Assembly (NCBI RefSeq): GCF_029892095.1
Contig: NZ_JARZAE010000004.1
Coordinates: 6,634,001 to 6,698,000, forward strand
DNA: 64,000 nt
Direction: 5' to 3'
Source: Kitasatospora sp. MAP12-44
GTDB taxonomy: Bacteria > Actinomycetota > Actinomycetes > Streptomycetales > Streptomycetaceae
Below the pieces are notes generated by a model. The model did no database searches. It saw nothing but the letters and a program-made list of their open reading frames with translations, and was not told where the DNA came from. Shown here one piece after another: positions 52,766-60,437 of the stretch (position 1 is the first letter of the stretch; each line of letters opens with the position of its first letter). The translations under genes were made by a program, and so were the position numbers.

Positions 52766-54246
52766 AACGTGGCGGTCCCCCGCGGAGTGGCGCGCTGGGT
52801 CTGCGCCGCCGCCACCGTCCAGTCCGGGTGGCCGGGCATCGGCGGGGTGCGGGTGCCGTAGAGCCAGTCGCCGAGGAAGCCGCTGAGATCCTGCCCGGAG
52901 ACCTCGGAGGCGACGGCGATGTAGTCCTGGGTGCCGGCCGTCCCGCTGTGGAAGCGCTGCAGGAAGGTCCGCTCGATGCGCTGGAAGTCGGCGTCGCCGA
53001 CTTTCTGGCGCAGTGCGTACAGGACCAGCACGCCGCCCAGGTAGCGCTGGCTGTCGAAGAGGGTGGCCGGCGCGCTCGGCGCGGCCACCGGACCGGAGTC
53101 GTGGCGCCACTGGTCGCCCTGGGCGTAGGTGTCCCGCATCCGCTCGTCGAGCGAGTCCAGCCCGAGCGAGTCGGGCCAGCCCTGGTCGTAGCGGTAGAGC
53201 AGCCCGTAGTAGTCGGCGTGACCCTCGTTCAGCCACAGGTCCGCCCAGGTGCTCGGGGTGACGCTGTCGCCGAACCAGGAGTGCACCAGCTCGTGCATCA
53301 TGTGCGAGCCGATCTCGGCCTCCGGCTGCTCGAGGAAGCCCGGCTTGTAGAGCGTCAGGGTCTGCGTCTCCAGGCCGGTGAAGGCGAACGCGTCCGGGTC
53401 GTCGGTGTTGACGGGCAGCAGGCCGTACGACTCCAACGGGAAGTCCCCGAGCCGCTGTTCGATCCAGCCGAGCTGGCCGGGCGTCAGCGCCAGCGCCGGT
53501 TCCAGCGCGGCCGCCCGCGCGGTCGGCACGACGTCGCGCAGCAGGACGCCGGCCGGCCCCTGCCGCTCGCGCACGGTGTAGCGGCCCACCGTGACCTGCA
53601 CCAGCTCGGTGGCCATCGGCTCGCGCGAGGTGTACGTGCGGGTGGTGCGCCCCTGCTGCTCCGTGCTGCCGTCCAGCGTCCCGTTGGCCACCCCGAGCAG
53701 CTCGTCCGGGGCGCTCACCCGGATGGTGAACTCGGCCTTGGCGCCGGGGACATCGTCGCAGGGGAACACCGTGTGCGCGCTGTCCGGCTGCCCGGCCACC
53801 GCGAACCCGTCGGGGGTGGGAACCCACCCGCTGTGCGGCAGCTGTGCCCGCGGGTCGGCGGTGTAGCGCACCTGGACGGTCAGTACGGCGCCGGCCGGCA
53901 CGGCCCGCGCGGGGGTGATCGCCAACTTCTCGTCGTGCAGCGCGAATCCGGCCGGCTGCCCGTCCACCAGCACGCTGTGCACGGCAAGACCCAGGCTGTC
54001 GAGCTCGAAGCGGTCCAGCGGTCGGCTGCTGCGCGCGGTGATGGTGGTCGTCCCGTCGACGGTCCTGGTCGCGGGCAGATAGCTGAAGTCGAGGTCGTAC
54101 CGCAGCGCCCGGTACCCGCTGTTGCCGAGCCCCGGGAACACCGGGTCCGGCGCGCCCGCGCCTGCGGCCGCCGCGGGCAGGGTCCCCAGCCAGCAGACGG
54201 CCGCCAGCGTGAGCGCGCCGAGGGGAGAACAGCGGGAGAGGGGCAT
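52762..54246 (-). CDS. Secreted M1-family zinc aminopeptidase
   Basis: 494 residues from the ATG at 54246 (a GTG three codons earlier is possible). Signal peptide about 1-30. The zinc site is HELVHSWFGDSVTPSTWADLWLNEG in successive segments, i.e. HExxH followed by the third-ligand Glu; GLETQ takes the place of the GAMEN exopeptidase motif. The chain is shorter than aminopeptidase N (about 850 residues) and lacks the C-terminal helical domain. It probably trims extracellular peptides. Confidence 0.92.
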   Translation of the reverse strand: MPLSRCSPLGALTLAAVCWLGTLPAAAAGAGAPDPVFPGLGNSGYRALRYDLDFSYLPATRTVDGTTTITARSSRPLDRFELDSLGLAVHSVLVDGQPAGFALHDEKLAITPARAVPAGAVLTVQVRYTADPRAQLPHSGWVPTPDGFAVAGQPDSAHTVFPCDDVPGAKAEFTIRVSAPDELLGVANGTLDGSTEQQGRTTRTYTSREPMATELVQVTVGRYTVRERQGPAGVLLRDVVPTARAAALEPALALTPGQLGWIEQRLGDFPLESYGLLPVNTDDPDAFAFTGLETQTLTLYKPGFLEQPEAEIGSHMMHELVHSWFGDSVTPSTWADLWLNEGHADYYGLLYRYDQGWPDSLGLDSLDERMRDTYAQGDQWRHDSGPVAAPSAPATLFDSQRYLGGVLVLYALRQKVGDADFQRIERTFLQRFHSGTAGTQDYIAVASEVSGQDLSGFLGDWLYGTRTPPMPGHPDWTVAAAQTQRATPRGTATF

Positions 54247-54378
54247 GCGGATCACCGTTTCTGGTTGGCCCCCCGGCGGATCGTAGACGGACCGGGGGAC
54301 CAGGTCTCGGTGCCATGCCGCAGGCATGGTCCGGCCGTCGCAGCGGGGTGCTGCGACGGCCGGGGGGAGTGGGTGCGA

Positions 54379-54513
54379 TCAGGGGGCCGGGTGGGCCTTG
54401 GCGGGGTCGTCGTGGACGCACGGGCCGTCGGGCCACGGGCAGTCCGGGTGCTCGTCGACGGCGGCCGGATCCTGCGTCGGGTTCGCGGCCGTGCTGCCTG
54501 TTATCGCTGTCAT
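54379..54513 (-). CDS. 44-residue peptide gene divergent from a JmjC/cupin oxygenase
   Basis: A short frame with a strong ribosome site (AAGGAAGGA, 6 bases before the ATG) and a stop at 54379. The product starts MTAITGSTAANPTQDPAAVD and its second half contains EHPDCPWPDGPCVHDDP, a small Cys-X6-Cys loop with Trp, Pro and Asp. No signal peptide. It lies 173 bases from, and divergent to, the gene at 54687, which encodes an Fe(II)/2-oxoglutarate-type oxygenase. The length, leader/core-like composition and neighbour fit a ribosomal precursor peptide, but it could equally be an ordinary small protein. Confidence 0.5.
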   Translation of the reverse strand: MTAITGSTAANPTQDPAAVDEHPDCPWPDGPCVHDDPAKAHPAP

Positions 54514-54686
54514 CGGGTGTCCTTCCTTGGGCTATAAGCACCGACGACAATGCACCGGCGGGCACCGATATTGCCTGATCGGGCACCAAAAAATGCGATT
54601 TGCCGGTCTCGGAACCGTCAGAATAGGGATTGTTCAGAACGCGCCCGACCGGTGCGCGAAGGTGGCCTCGGACGGAGCGATCACTG

Positions 54687-55379
54687 ATGACGGACACCCC
54701 GCCGACCGGCTGGCTCGACGCCTTCTGCGCCGAGCTGCGCGGCCACCGCCGCGGCGCACCGAGTACCTCGACCGTGCTGACGGCACCGTGGTGCGGCCCC
54801 GCGCTCGGCCTGTCCTGGTATCGGCGGCTGCTCGGCGGCGGAATTCGCCCGCCGCAGGTGGCCGTTCTGCGGGGCGGCGAAATGGTTCCGGCGCTGGATT
54901 TCTGCCGACCCGGGAAAAGCGCCGCGAATTACGCGGTTCCGGTGGCCGACCCCTTGGCGCTTATCCGGCAGCTGGAGGACGGCTGCACCGTGCTGCTGCC
55001 GCGCATCGACCAGTGGAACGCCGAGGTGGCCGCGCTGTCCGGCGCGCTCGGGCGGCTGCTCGGCTGCAAGGTCGAGGCCTCGCTGTCCGCGACCGCCTTC
55101 GGCGCCGAGCGCCTCGCCGCGCGCCACGAGGACGGCGACCTGCTGCTCGTCCAGCTCAACGGCGCCAAGAGCTGGCGCATCCACCCCGGCCCCGGCGCCG
55201 ACGTCCTGGACACCGAGCTCACGGCGGGTCGGCTGCTCTACCTGCCGCGCGGCTCCGCGCACGCGGCGACCGGCAGCGAGGGGCTCTCGGTCCACCTCAC
55301 CTTCGCCCTCCGCGACCACGACGCCCGCCGCCCCCAGCCCGCCACCCGCCAGCTCCTCCTGAGCGCCGTCCCGGCCTGA
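54687..55379 (+). CDS. JmjC/cupin-type 2-oxoglutarate oxygenase-like protein
   Basis: 230 residues. The iron-site pattern is HED (in RLAARHEDGDLLLVQLNGAKSW) and a later His in YLPRGSAHAATG, with the Lys of NGAKSWRI as likely 2-oxoglutarate contact; this is the layout of ROX/Cupin_4 ribosomal-oxygenase-like JmjC proteins. Such enzymes hydroxylate His, Arg or Asp side chains of proteins or peptides. It is shorter than NO66/YcfD (about 370) and lacks their C-terminal winged helix. The mini-gene at 54379 is its divergent neighbour. Confidence 0.75.
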   Translation: MTDTPPTGWLDAFCAELRGHRRGAPSTSTVLTAPWCGPALGLSWYRRLLGGGIRPPQVAVLRGGEMVPALDFCRPGKSAANYAVPVADPLALIRQLEDGCTVLLPRIDQWNAEVAALSGALGRLLGCKVEASLSATAFGAERLAARHEDGDLLLVQLNGAKSWRIHPGPGADVLDTELTAGRLLYLPRGSAHAATGSEGLSVHLTFALRDHDARRPQPATRQLLLSAVPA

Positions 55380-55387
55380 CCCCTCGG

Positions 55388-56221
55388 TCAGGCCGCCGCT
55401 TCCGCCGCCGCGCTCTCGCGCTTCTCCCGGGTTTCGCGCAGCTCGCGGCGGAACAGGACCACCCAGCCGGCCGGGATCAGCAGGGCGAACAGCCACCACT
55501 GGATGGCGTACGGCAGGTGCACGCCCTTGCCGACCACCGCGTCGTCGCCGGACTGGCTGCTGTTGGAGCCGCTCGGGCTGGGTACCTGTTCGGCCTGGTC
55601 GGAGGCCGGCGGGGTGGGGCTGGTCGCCGTCAACTCCAGGTAGCCCGCGACCACCGGTTCGGGTAGCTGCTTGGCCTGCTGCCCGCTGTTGATCAGCATG
55701 TACTGCCGCGGGGGCATCCCGTAGCGCTCGCGGATGCCGGTGGAGGCGCTGGTCTCGTCCGGCCGCAGCCGCCCGGTCACGGTCAGCTGCCCCGAGGGAG
55801 CGGGCGGCACCGGCGGGTAGTCGCTCGCCGAACCGCCGCCGGCCGGCGCGACCCAGCCCCGGTTCACCAGCACCGCCTCGCCCTGCGCGGTGACCAGCGG
55901 CGTCACCACGTAAAACCCGATCGAGTCGCCCGCGGCGTCGGTGCGCTGGCGGACCACGAACTCGTGCGCGGTGTCGTAGTGCCCGACGGCGGTGACGGTG
56001 CGGTACGTGTCGTCGGCCGGCACGGTGCCGCCGGGCTTGGAGATGACGTCCATCGCCACCGGCGGCGCGGCCAGGCTGGCGTTGATGCTCCCGTTCTGCC
56101 GGTTGGTCTGCTGGTAGCGGTGGAACTGCCAGAGACCCAGCCAGGTCATGGCGGGAATGAGCGCGAGGAAGACGAGGGTCAGGATCACCCACCGCCTCGT
56201 AAGCAGGATGCGGAACACCAC
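55388..56221 (-). CDS. SURF1-family cytochrome oxidase assembly protein
   Basis: 277 residues from the GTG at 56221 (GGAGG upstream; a GTG eight codons earlier is possible). Membrane helices at about 10-32 and 240-260 enclose the SURF1 domain: LGLWQFHRYQQTNRQN, the conserved VNRGWVAPAGG and YLELTATSP near the end. It assists cytochrome c oxidase assembly, typically a single-copy household gene in actinomycetes. An extended Ser-rich loop (about 205-232) is a little long. Confidence 0.92.
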   Translation of the reverse strand: MVFRILLTRRWVILTLVFLALIPAMTWLGLWQFHRYQQTNRQNGSINASLAAPPVAMDVISKPGGTVPADDTYRTVTAVGHYDTAHEFVVRQRTDAAGDSIGFYVVTPLVTAQGEAVLVNRGWVAPAGGGSASDYPPVPPAPSGQLTVTGRLRPDETSASTGIRERYGMPPRQYMLINSGQQAKQLPEPVVAGYLELTATSPTPPASDQAEQVPSPSGSNSSQSGDDAVVGKGVHLPYAIQWWLFALLIPAGWVVLFRRELRETREKRESAAAEAAA

Positions 56222-56427
56222 ACGACGGTACCTCCGTCCCCGCACGGTCCCGCCGCTGCCCCCCAGCGTGGCCTGCGGCGAGGACGCTCAGAGTGAGGCA
56301 GAAGCGGTCGTGGGCAGATAAAAACGATCGAATGTGATCGGCGCGCATGGTCCGTGCACGGCGGAGGAAGGATCGGCCTGGTGCCGGGGCGGTCCGGGCC
56401 TGCGGCGCGGAGGGGCGGGGCTGGGGG

Positions 56428-56832
56428 ATGGGGCAGGTCGAGCGGTTCGTGGGGGTGTCGGTCAAGCTGACCGGGTTCGACGAGGGGGAGCTGGTCGCGA
56501 CGGGGATGGCCGGCGAGTATCTGCGGGTGGTCGTGGAGCGGCTCGGTGCGGAGCGGTACGGGCGGCTGGCGCAGGCTCTGGAGCAGCGGGAGCCGGCGGA
56601 GCTGGGGGAGCCGGCGGACCGGGAGCTGCTGGCGGCGGCCCGGGCGGTCACCCAGCTGTGGTACCTGGGGGCCTGGCCGCTGGAGCCGGCGGCCGTGGTG
56701 TCGGCGCGGGCTTACGAGCAGGGACTGGTCTGGCGCACCTTCGACGGGCGCGCGCCCGGGACGCAGGGGGCCGGGCCGGGCAGCTGGGCGCTGCCGCCGC
56801 AGGCCGTGGCGCGTGGGGGTGCGGGACGATGA
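56428..56832 (+). CDS. GMC dehydrogenase small subunit (gluconate dehydrogenase subunit 3-like)
   Basis: 134 residues from the ATG at 56428; an earlier in-frame ATG at 56347 is unlikely. MGQVERFVGVSVKLTGFDEGEL then AGEYLRVVVERLGAERYGRL, VTQLWYLGAW and the tail VSARAYEQGLVWRTFDGRAPG match small subunits of FAD-linked sugar or alcohol dehydrogenases. These need the subunit for folding and export, but no Tat signal is visible here. ATGA-coupled to the catalytic subunit. Confidence 0.8.
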   Translation: MGQVERFVGVSVKLTGFDEGELVATGMAGEYLRVVVERLGAERYGRLAQALEQREPAELGEPADRELLAAARAVTQLWYLGAWPLEPAAVVSARAYEQGLVWRTFDGRAPGTQGAGPGSWALPPQAVARGGAGR

Positions 56833-58658
56833 CCGCGGAGCGGTTCGACGCGGTGGTGGTCGGCGCCGGGTTCGCCGGGTCGCTGGTGGCGGATCGGCTG
56901 GGCAGGCGCGGATGGCGGGTGCTGGTCCTGGAGGCCGGGGCCGAGCAGCCGCCGGCCGAGCAGCTTCAGGCCTTCCGGACCGCCGTCGCCAAGGTGCCCG
57001 GCTCGGCGCTGGCGCCCAACGCCGTCGTCCCCTCGCCCGAGGTGCTGGACCTCGCGGCCCGTGACGGCGGCGGCCACCGGGCCACCGGTCACCTGCTGCA
57101 GAATGGTGAACTCCCGTACGGCAGCGGCTATCTGCGGGCCAACGGTGGCAGCGGCCTGGCCTGGACCGGGCTCACCCCGCGGATGCACCCCGAGGACTTC
57201 CGGGCCGGTGACTTCGGGCCCGCTCGCAGCTGGCCGATCGGCTACGACGAGCTGGAGCCGTACTACCGGGCCGCGGAGCGCGAGATCGGGGTGGCCGCCG
57301 ACGCCGACGAGCAGCGGGTGCGGGTCGGCCTGCCGCTGCCGGAGGGCTATGTCTTCCCGATGCGGCCGGTGCCGCCCAGCTATCTGGACCAGGTGGTGGC
57401 GGCGGGGCTGGACGGCCGGTCCGTGCGCGATCCGGCCGATCCGCGTCCGACGCCGGTCGAGTTGCGCGTGGTGGGCACCCCGTCCGGCCGCGCCACCACC
57501 CCGGCCACCTTCCCGGCCACCGCCGAGGCGGCCGAGGCAGCCGAGGCGGCGGCCGACCGACCGGCCTGCGCGGGGAGCGCGAGCTGCATCCCGGTCTGCC
57601 CGACGGGCGCCAAGTACACGCCGCTCAGCACGCAGCGCCGCTGGCCGCCCACGGTGCAGCTGCGCACCCAGGCGGTGGTCAGCCGGGTGCTGGTGGACGC
57701 CGGGGGCCGCGCCACCGGCGTGGAGTACCAGGCGTACCGCGACCCGGCCTCGCCGCGGCACACCCGGCACACCGTCCACGCGGACGTCGTGGTGCTGGCC
57801 GCGCATGCCGTCGAGAACGCCCGGCTGATGCTCGCGGGCGGCCTGGCCAACAGCAGCGACCAGCTCGGCCGCAACCTGATGGACCATCCGGTCCTGCTCA
57901 CCTGGGGGCTGATGCCCGAGCAGACAGGCCCCTACCGTGGCCCGGGTTCGACCTCCGGCATCGAGGGTTTCCGGTTCGGCGCGGCACGGGCGCACCGCGC
58001 GCCGTTCCGGATCGAGATCGGCAACTGGGGCTGGAGTTGGGCCGTCGGGCCGGTGGACGGCGACATCGCCGAGCTGCTGCACCGCGGCGACCCGGCCGCG
58101 CCGACCGGCATCGGGCTGTTCGGCAAGGAGCTGAGGCAGGCCGCGCGGGACCGGATCGGTCGGCAGTTCGCGCTGCAGTTCGAGATGGAGCAGGAGGCCG
58201 ATCCGGCCAACCGGGTCACCCTGGACCACGCCCGCCGCGACCTGCTCGGCAACCCGCGCCCGGTGCTGACCTATGGGCTGTCGGACTACGTCAAGCGCGG
58301 GATGGCGGCCGCCAAGGCGGTCTCCGACCAGCTCTTCGCCCTGCTCGGGGCCGAGGACCACACCGCCCACCACCCGGGCCTGCCAGGCTACTTCGAGTAC
58401 CAGGGCGCGCCGTTGCGGTTCCACGGCGCCGGCCACGGCGCCGGGACCCACATCATGGGCGACTCGCCGGCCACCTCGGTGGTCGACAGCGCCCAGCGCT
58501 GCTGGGACCACCCCGGCCTGTACGCGGTGGGGTGCGGCAGCATGCCCTCGGTCGGCACCTCCAACCCCTCGCTCACCATGGCGGCCATGGCGCTGCTCAG
58601 TTGTGAGCGGATCCACCAGGATTTGACGAACCGTCACCGGATATCCCTGTCCACCTGA
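56829..58658 (+). CDS. GMC-type FAD dehydrogenase with Fe-S Cys motif
   Basis: 609 residues. Dinucleotide fold FDAVVVGAGFAGSLVADRLG at the start, NGGSGLAWTG, CAGSASCIPVCPTGAKY (three to four Cys, as in the 3Fe-4S cluster region of FAD glucose/fructose dehydrogenases), and a C-terminal HG-GAGTHIMGDS and VGTSNPSLTMAAMALLS. With the small subunit it forms a two-subunit dehydrogenase that oxidises a sugar or polyol; the substrate is not predictable. Followed at 21 bases by the acetoacetate-decarboxylase-like gene. Confidence 0.9.
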   Translation: MTAERFDAVVVGAGFAGSLVADRLGRRGWRVLVLEAGAEQPPAEQLQAFRTAVAKVPGSALAPNAVVPSPEVLDLAARDGGGHRATGHLLQNGELPYGSGYLRANGGSGLAWTGLTPRMHPEDFRAGDFGPARSWPIGYDELEPYYRAAEREIGVAADADEQRVRVGLPLPEGYVFPMRPVPPSYLDQVVAAGLDGRSVRDPADPRPTPVELRVVGTPSGRATTPATFPATAEAAEAAEAAADRPACAGSASCIPVCPTGAKYTPLSTQRRWPPTVQLRTQAVVSRVLVDAGGRATGVEYQAYRDPASPRHTRHTVHADVVVLAAHAVENARLMLAGGLANSSDQLGRNLMDHPVLLTWGLMPEQTGPYRGPGSTSGIEGFRFGAARAHRAPFRIEIGNWGWSWAVGPVDGDIAELLHRGDPAAPTGIGLFGKELRQAARDRIGRQFALQFEMEQEADPANRVTLDHARRDLLGNPRPVLTYGLSDYVKRGMAAAKAVSDQLFALLGAEDHTAHHPGLPGYFEYQGAPLRFHGAGHGAGTHIMGDSPATSVVDSAQRCWDHPGLYAVGCGSMPSVGTSNPSLTMAAMALLSCERIHQDLTNRHRISLST

Positions 58659-58678
58659 TCCCACAAGGAGCCGCCGCC

Positions 58679-59560
58679 ATGTCCGAGTTGATCGGCCGAT
58701 CAGGGCCGCTGGGTCGACCGCCCGTCCCGGCGCCGTACCAACTGCCGTTCCACTACGGCGCCCTGCACAACATCGGAGTGGACTACCTGGTCGACCCCGA
58801 CCCGGTGCGCGCGCTGCTCGCCAAACGGCATCCGGCGCTGGCCGCCGCCGACTTCGGCGGCCGTGCCTGCGTCACCCTCAACTACCAGCTCTACTTCGCG
58901 CAGTACCCGAACGGCGGCGGCGTCACCCAGGAGATCGAGTACAGCATCATCGCCCACCCGGCGGGCGAGGCGGACCGGGTCGCCGGGTTGTCGTACCAGG
59001 AGTTCGCCCACGGGCACGACCAGACCAAGCTGCTCGGCATCGCCCGGCTGCATGTGCTGTGCGACAACCCGATGGCGATCGACGCGGGCACCAGGCTCTA
59101 CGGCGAGCCCAAGTACCCGGCCTGGTTCGAGGCCGAGATGCCCTCACTGAACGGGCCGTCCGGAGAGCGCTGGAGCGTCACCTGCCGTTCCGCGGAGCTG
59201 AGTTCGGACGGTACGGCGCTGGAGCGGCGGGACACCGAGCTGTTCTCGCTGACCGCCGACCTCGCCGGCCTGGCATCGGACCCGGTCAACAACACCCCGA
59301 TCACCGGCTACGGCACCGACGCCGACGGGCGGCCGCTGGCCGGGCCGATGAACGTCTACCACCCCTACCGCCACCACACGGTGGACGCCGCCGGCGCCGA
59401 CCGGATCCGGCTGAGCGTGGCCGACGGCGCGAGCGAGGTCGGCGAGCACCTGACCGGGCTGATCGCGGACCGGCCCGCCGCCGGAGTCTGGTGGTACCAG
59501 TCGCCGCCGGTCGCCGCGCACAATCACCCCTACTACCTCCCAGGCCACCTCCAGCAGTGA
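58679..59560 (+). CDS. Acetoacetate-decarboxylase-like protein
   Basis: 293 residues. LYGEPKYPAWFEAEM near residue 140 has the GxPK pattern around the Schiff-base lysine of acetoacetate decarboxylases, and the preceding PMAIDAG resembles that family's approach to the site. Overall similarity is low, so a fold-level match with a different reaction is possible. AAGGAG precedes the ATG. Adjacent to the dehydrogenase genes and probably part of the same operon, so it may act on the oxidised product. Confidence 0.55.
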   Translation: MSELIGRSGPLGRPPVPAPYQLPFHYGALHNIGVDYLVDPDPVRALLAKRHPALAAADFGGRACVTLNYQLYFAQYPNGGGVTQEIEYSIIAHPAGEADRVAGLSYQEFAHGHDQTKLLGIARLHVLCDNPMAIDAGTRLYGEPKYPAWFEAEMPSLNGPSGERWSVTCRSAELSSDGTALERRDTELFSLTADLAGLASDPVNNTPITGYGTDADGRPLAGPMNVYHPYRHHTVDAAGADRIRLSVADGASEVGEHLTGLIADRPAAGVWWYQSPPVAAHNHPYYLPGHLQQ

Positions 59561-60307
59561 CTACGCGGGCGGCGCAGGCGCCTGAACGGACGCCAACGCG
59601 GCTTCCTGCGGCGGCTGTTCACCCTGCTGACGGTCGGCCTGCTGACGGTCGCCCGGATACCACTCGCCCGGATACCACTCGCCCGGACCGAAGCGCGCCT
59701 GGGGCACCGCCTCGGCGTGGCCGAGGAGCGCTTCGGTCCGGGCGGCCAATCGGACGGACCAGCCGCCCTCGTCCGGCCAGGCGGCGGCGAGCAGCTCGTG
59801 GCCCGCGGCGTACTGGGCGGTGAACAGCTCGGGGCCGTCCAGCCGGCGCAGCGGGGCAAGCAGCTGCTCGCTCTGCTGGAGCGTCAACTTGTCGGCGCTG
59901 GCGGTGAATCGGGCACCGTGGACGGTCTCGTGCAGCAGGATTGCGGGCAGGAACTGCGACAGCCGCAGTCCCTGGTCGTTCGGCTCCCAGCCGGCGTCCT
60001 CGTCCACCAGCCGGTGGTGCACCAGCGGGTCGCCGCCGCCGGGGGCGACGCCGAAGTCCTGCCACCCGAAGTCGTCGGCGCAGAACGCGAACAGGCTGTC
60101 GTCCTCGGACAGTTCGGCGGCCGGGACGATCCGGTGGTTGAACAGGACCGGCCGGCTGTAGCCGGAGGCGATCCGATACCACGTGCGCAGCGCCGGCGGC
60201 AGCCGGTCCGAGCCCGGCCGCGCGTCCGCGCTGGGTCGGTCGGGCGGCCCGTACCAGGAGGCGAGGAAGCCGGTGATGTCGCCGCTGCCGTCGAGGAGTT
60301 CACGCAT
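59561..60307 (-). CDS. SMI1/KNR4-like protein
   Basis: 248 residues from the ATG at 60307; earlier starts lack support. LPPALRTWYRIASGYSRPVLF followed by SEDDSLFAFCADDFGWQDFGV and FLPAILLHETVHGARF resembles the SMI1/KNR4 fold used in immunity and housekeeping proteins. The C-terminus holds GEWYPGEWYPG, encoded by a tandem 15-base repeat (59652-59681), and a Gln-rich tail. No toxin gene is next to it. Function unknown. Confidence 0.6.
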   Translation of the reverse strand: MRELLDGSGDITGFLASWYGPPDRPSADARPGSDRLPPALRTWYRIASGYSRPVLFNHRIVPAAELSEDDSLFAFCADDFGWQDFGVAPGGGDPLVHHRLVDEDAGWEPNDQGLRLSQFLPAILLHETVHGARFTASADKLTLQQSEQLLAPLRRLDGPELFTAQYAAGHELLAAAWPDEGGWSVRLAARTEALLGHAEAVPQARFGPGEWYPGEWYPGDRQQADRQQGEQPPQEAALASVQAPAPPA

Positions 60308-60326
60308 GCGGGACAGTCTGCCGGTT

Positions 60327-60360
60327 GCCACTGGCAAGCGGAAGCCACTGGCAAGCGGAA
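60327..60360. repeat. 17-base tandem duplication
   Basis: GCCACTGGCAAGCGGAA occurs twice in direct succession (60327-60343, 60344-60360), directly upstream of the SMI1-like start and beside a terminator hairpin. Confidence 0.9.
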
Positions 60361-60400
60361 GCCGCCCGCACACCGGGGAACGGTGCGCGGGCGGCTTTCT
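60361..60400. terminator. Hairpin terminator downstream of the LCP gene
   Basis: 15-base stem with one mismatch (60361-60375 with 60381-60395), loop GGGAA, followed on the plus strand by TTTCT. It lies 38 bases past the 3' end of the leftward LCP gene and can act for that gene. Confidence 0.75.
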
Positions 60401-60437
60401 CAGCGTGGTCGGCGTGGTCGGCGTGGGCCGAGTCGGA

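Noticed and set aside
56712-58664. 650-codon minus-strand frame opposite the GMC dehydrogenase
   Set aside because: Shadow frame; the plus strand has the FAD fold and Cys motif.
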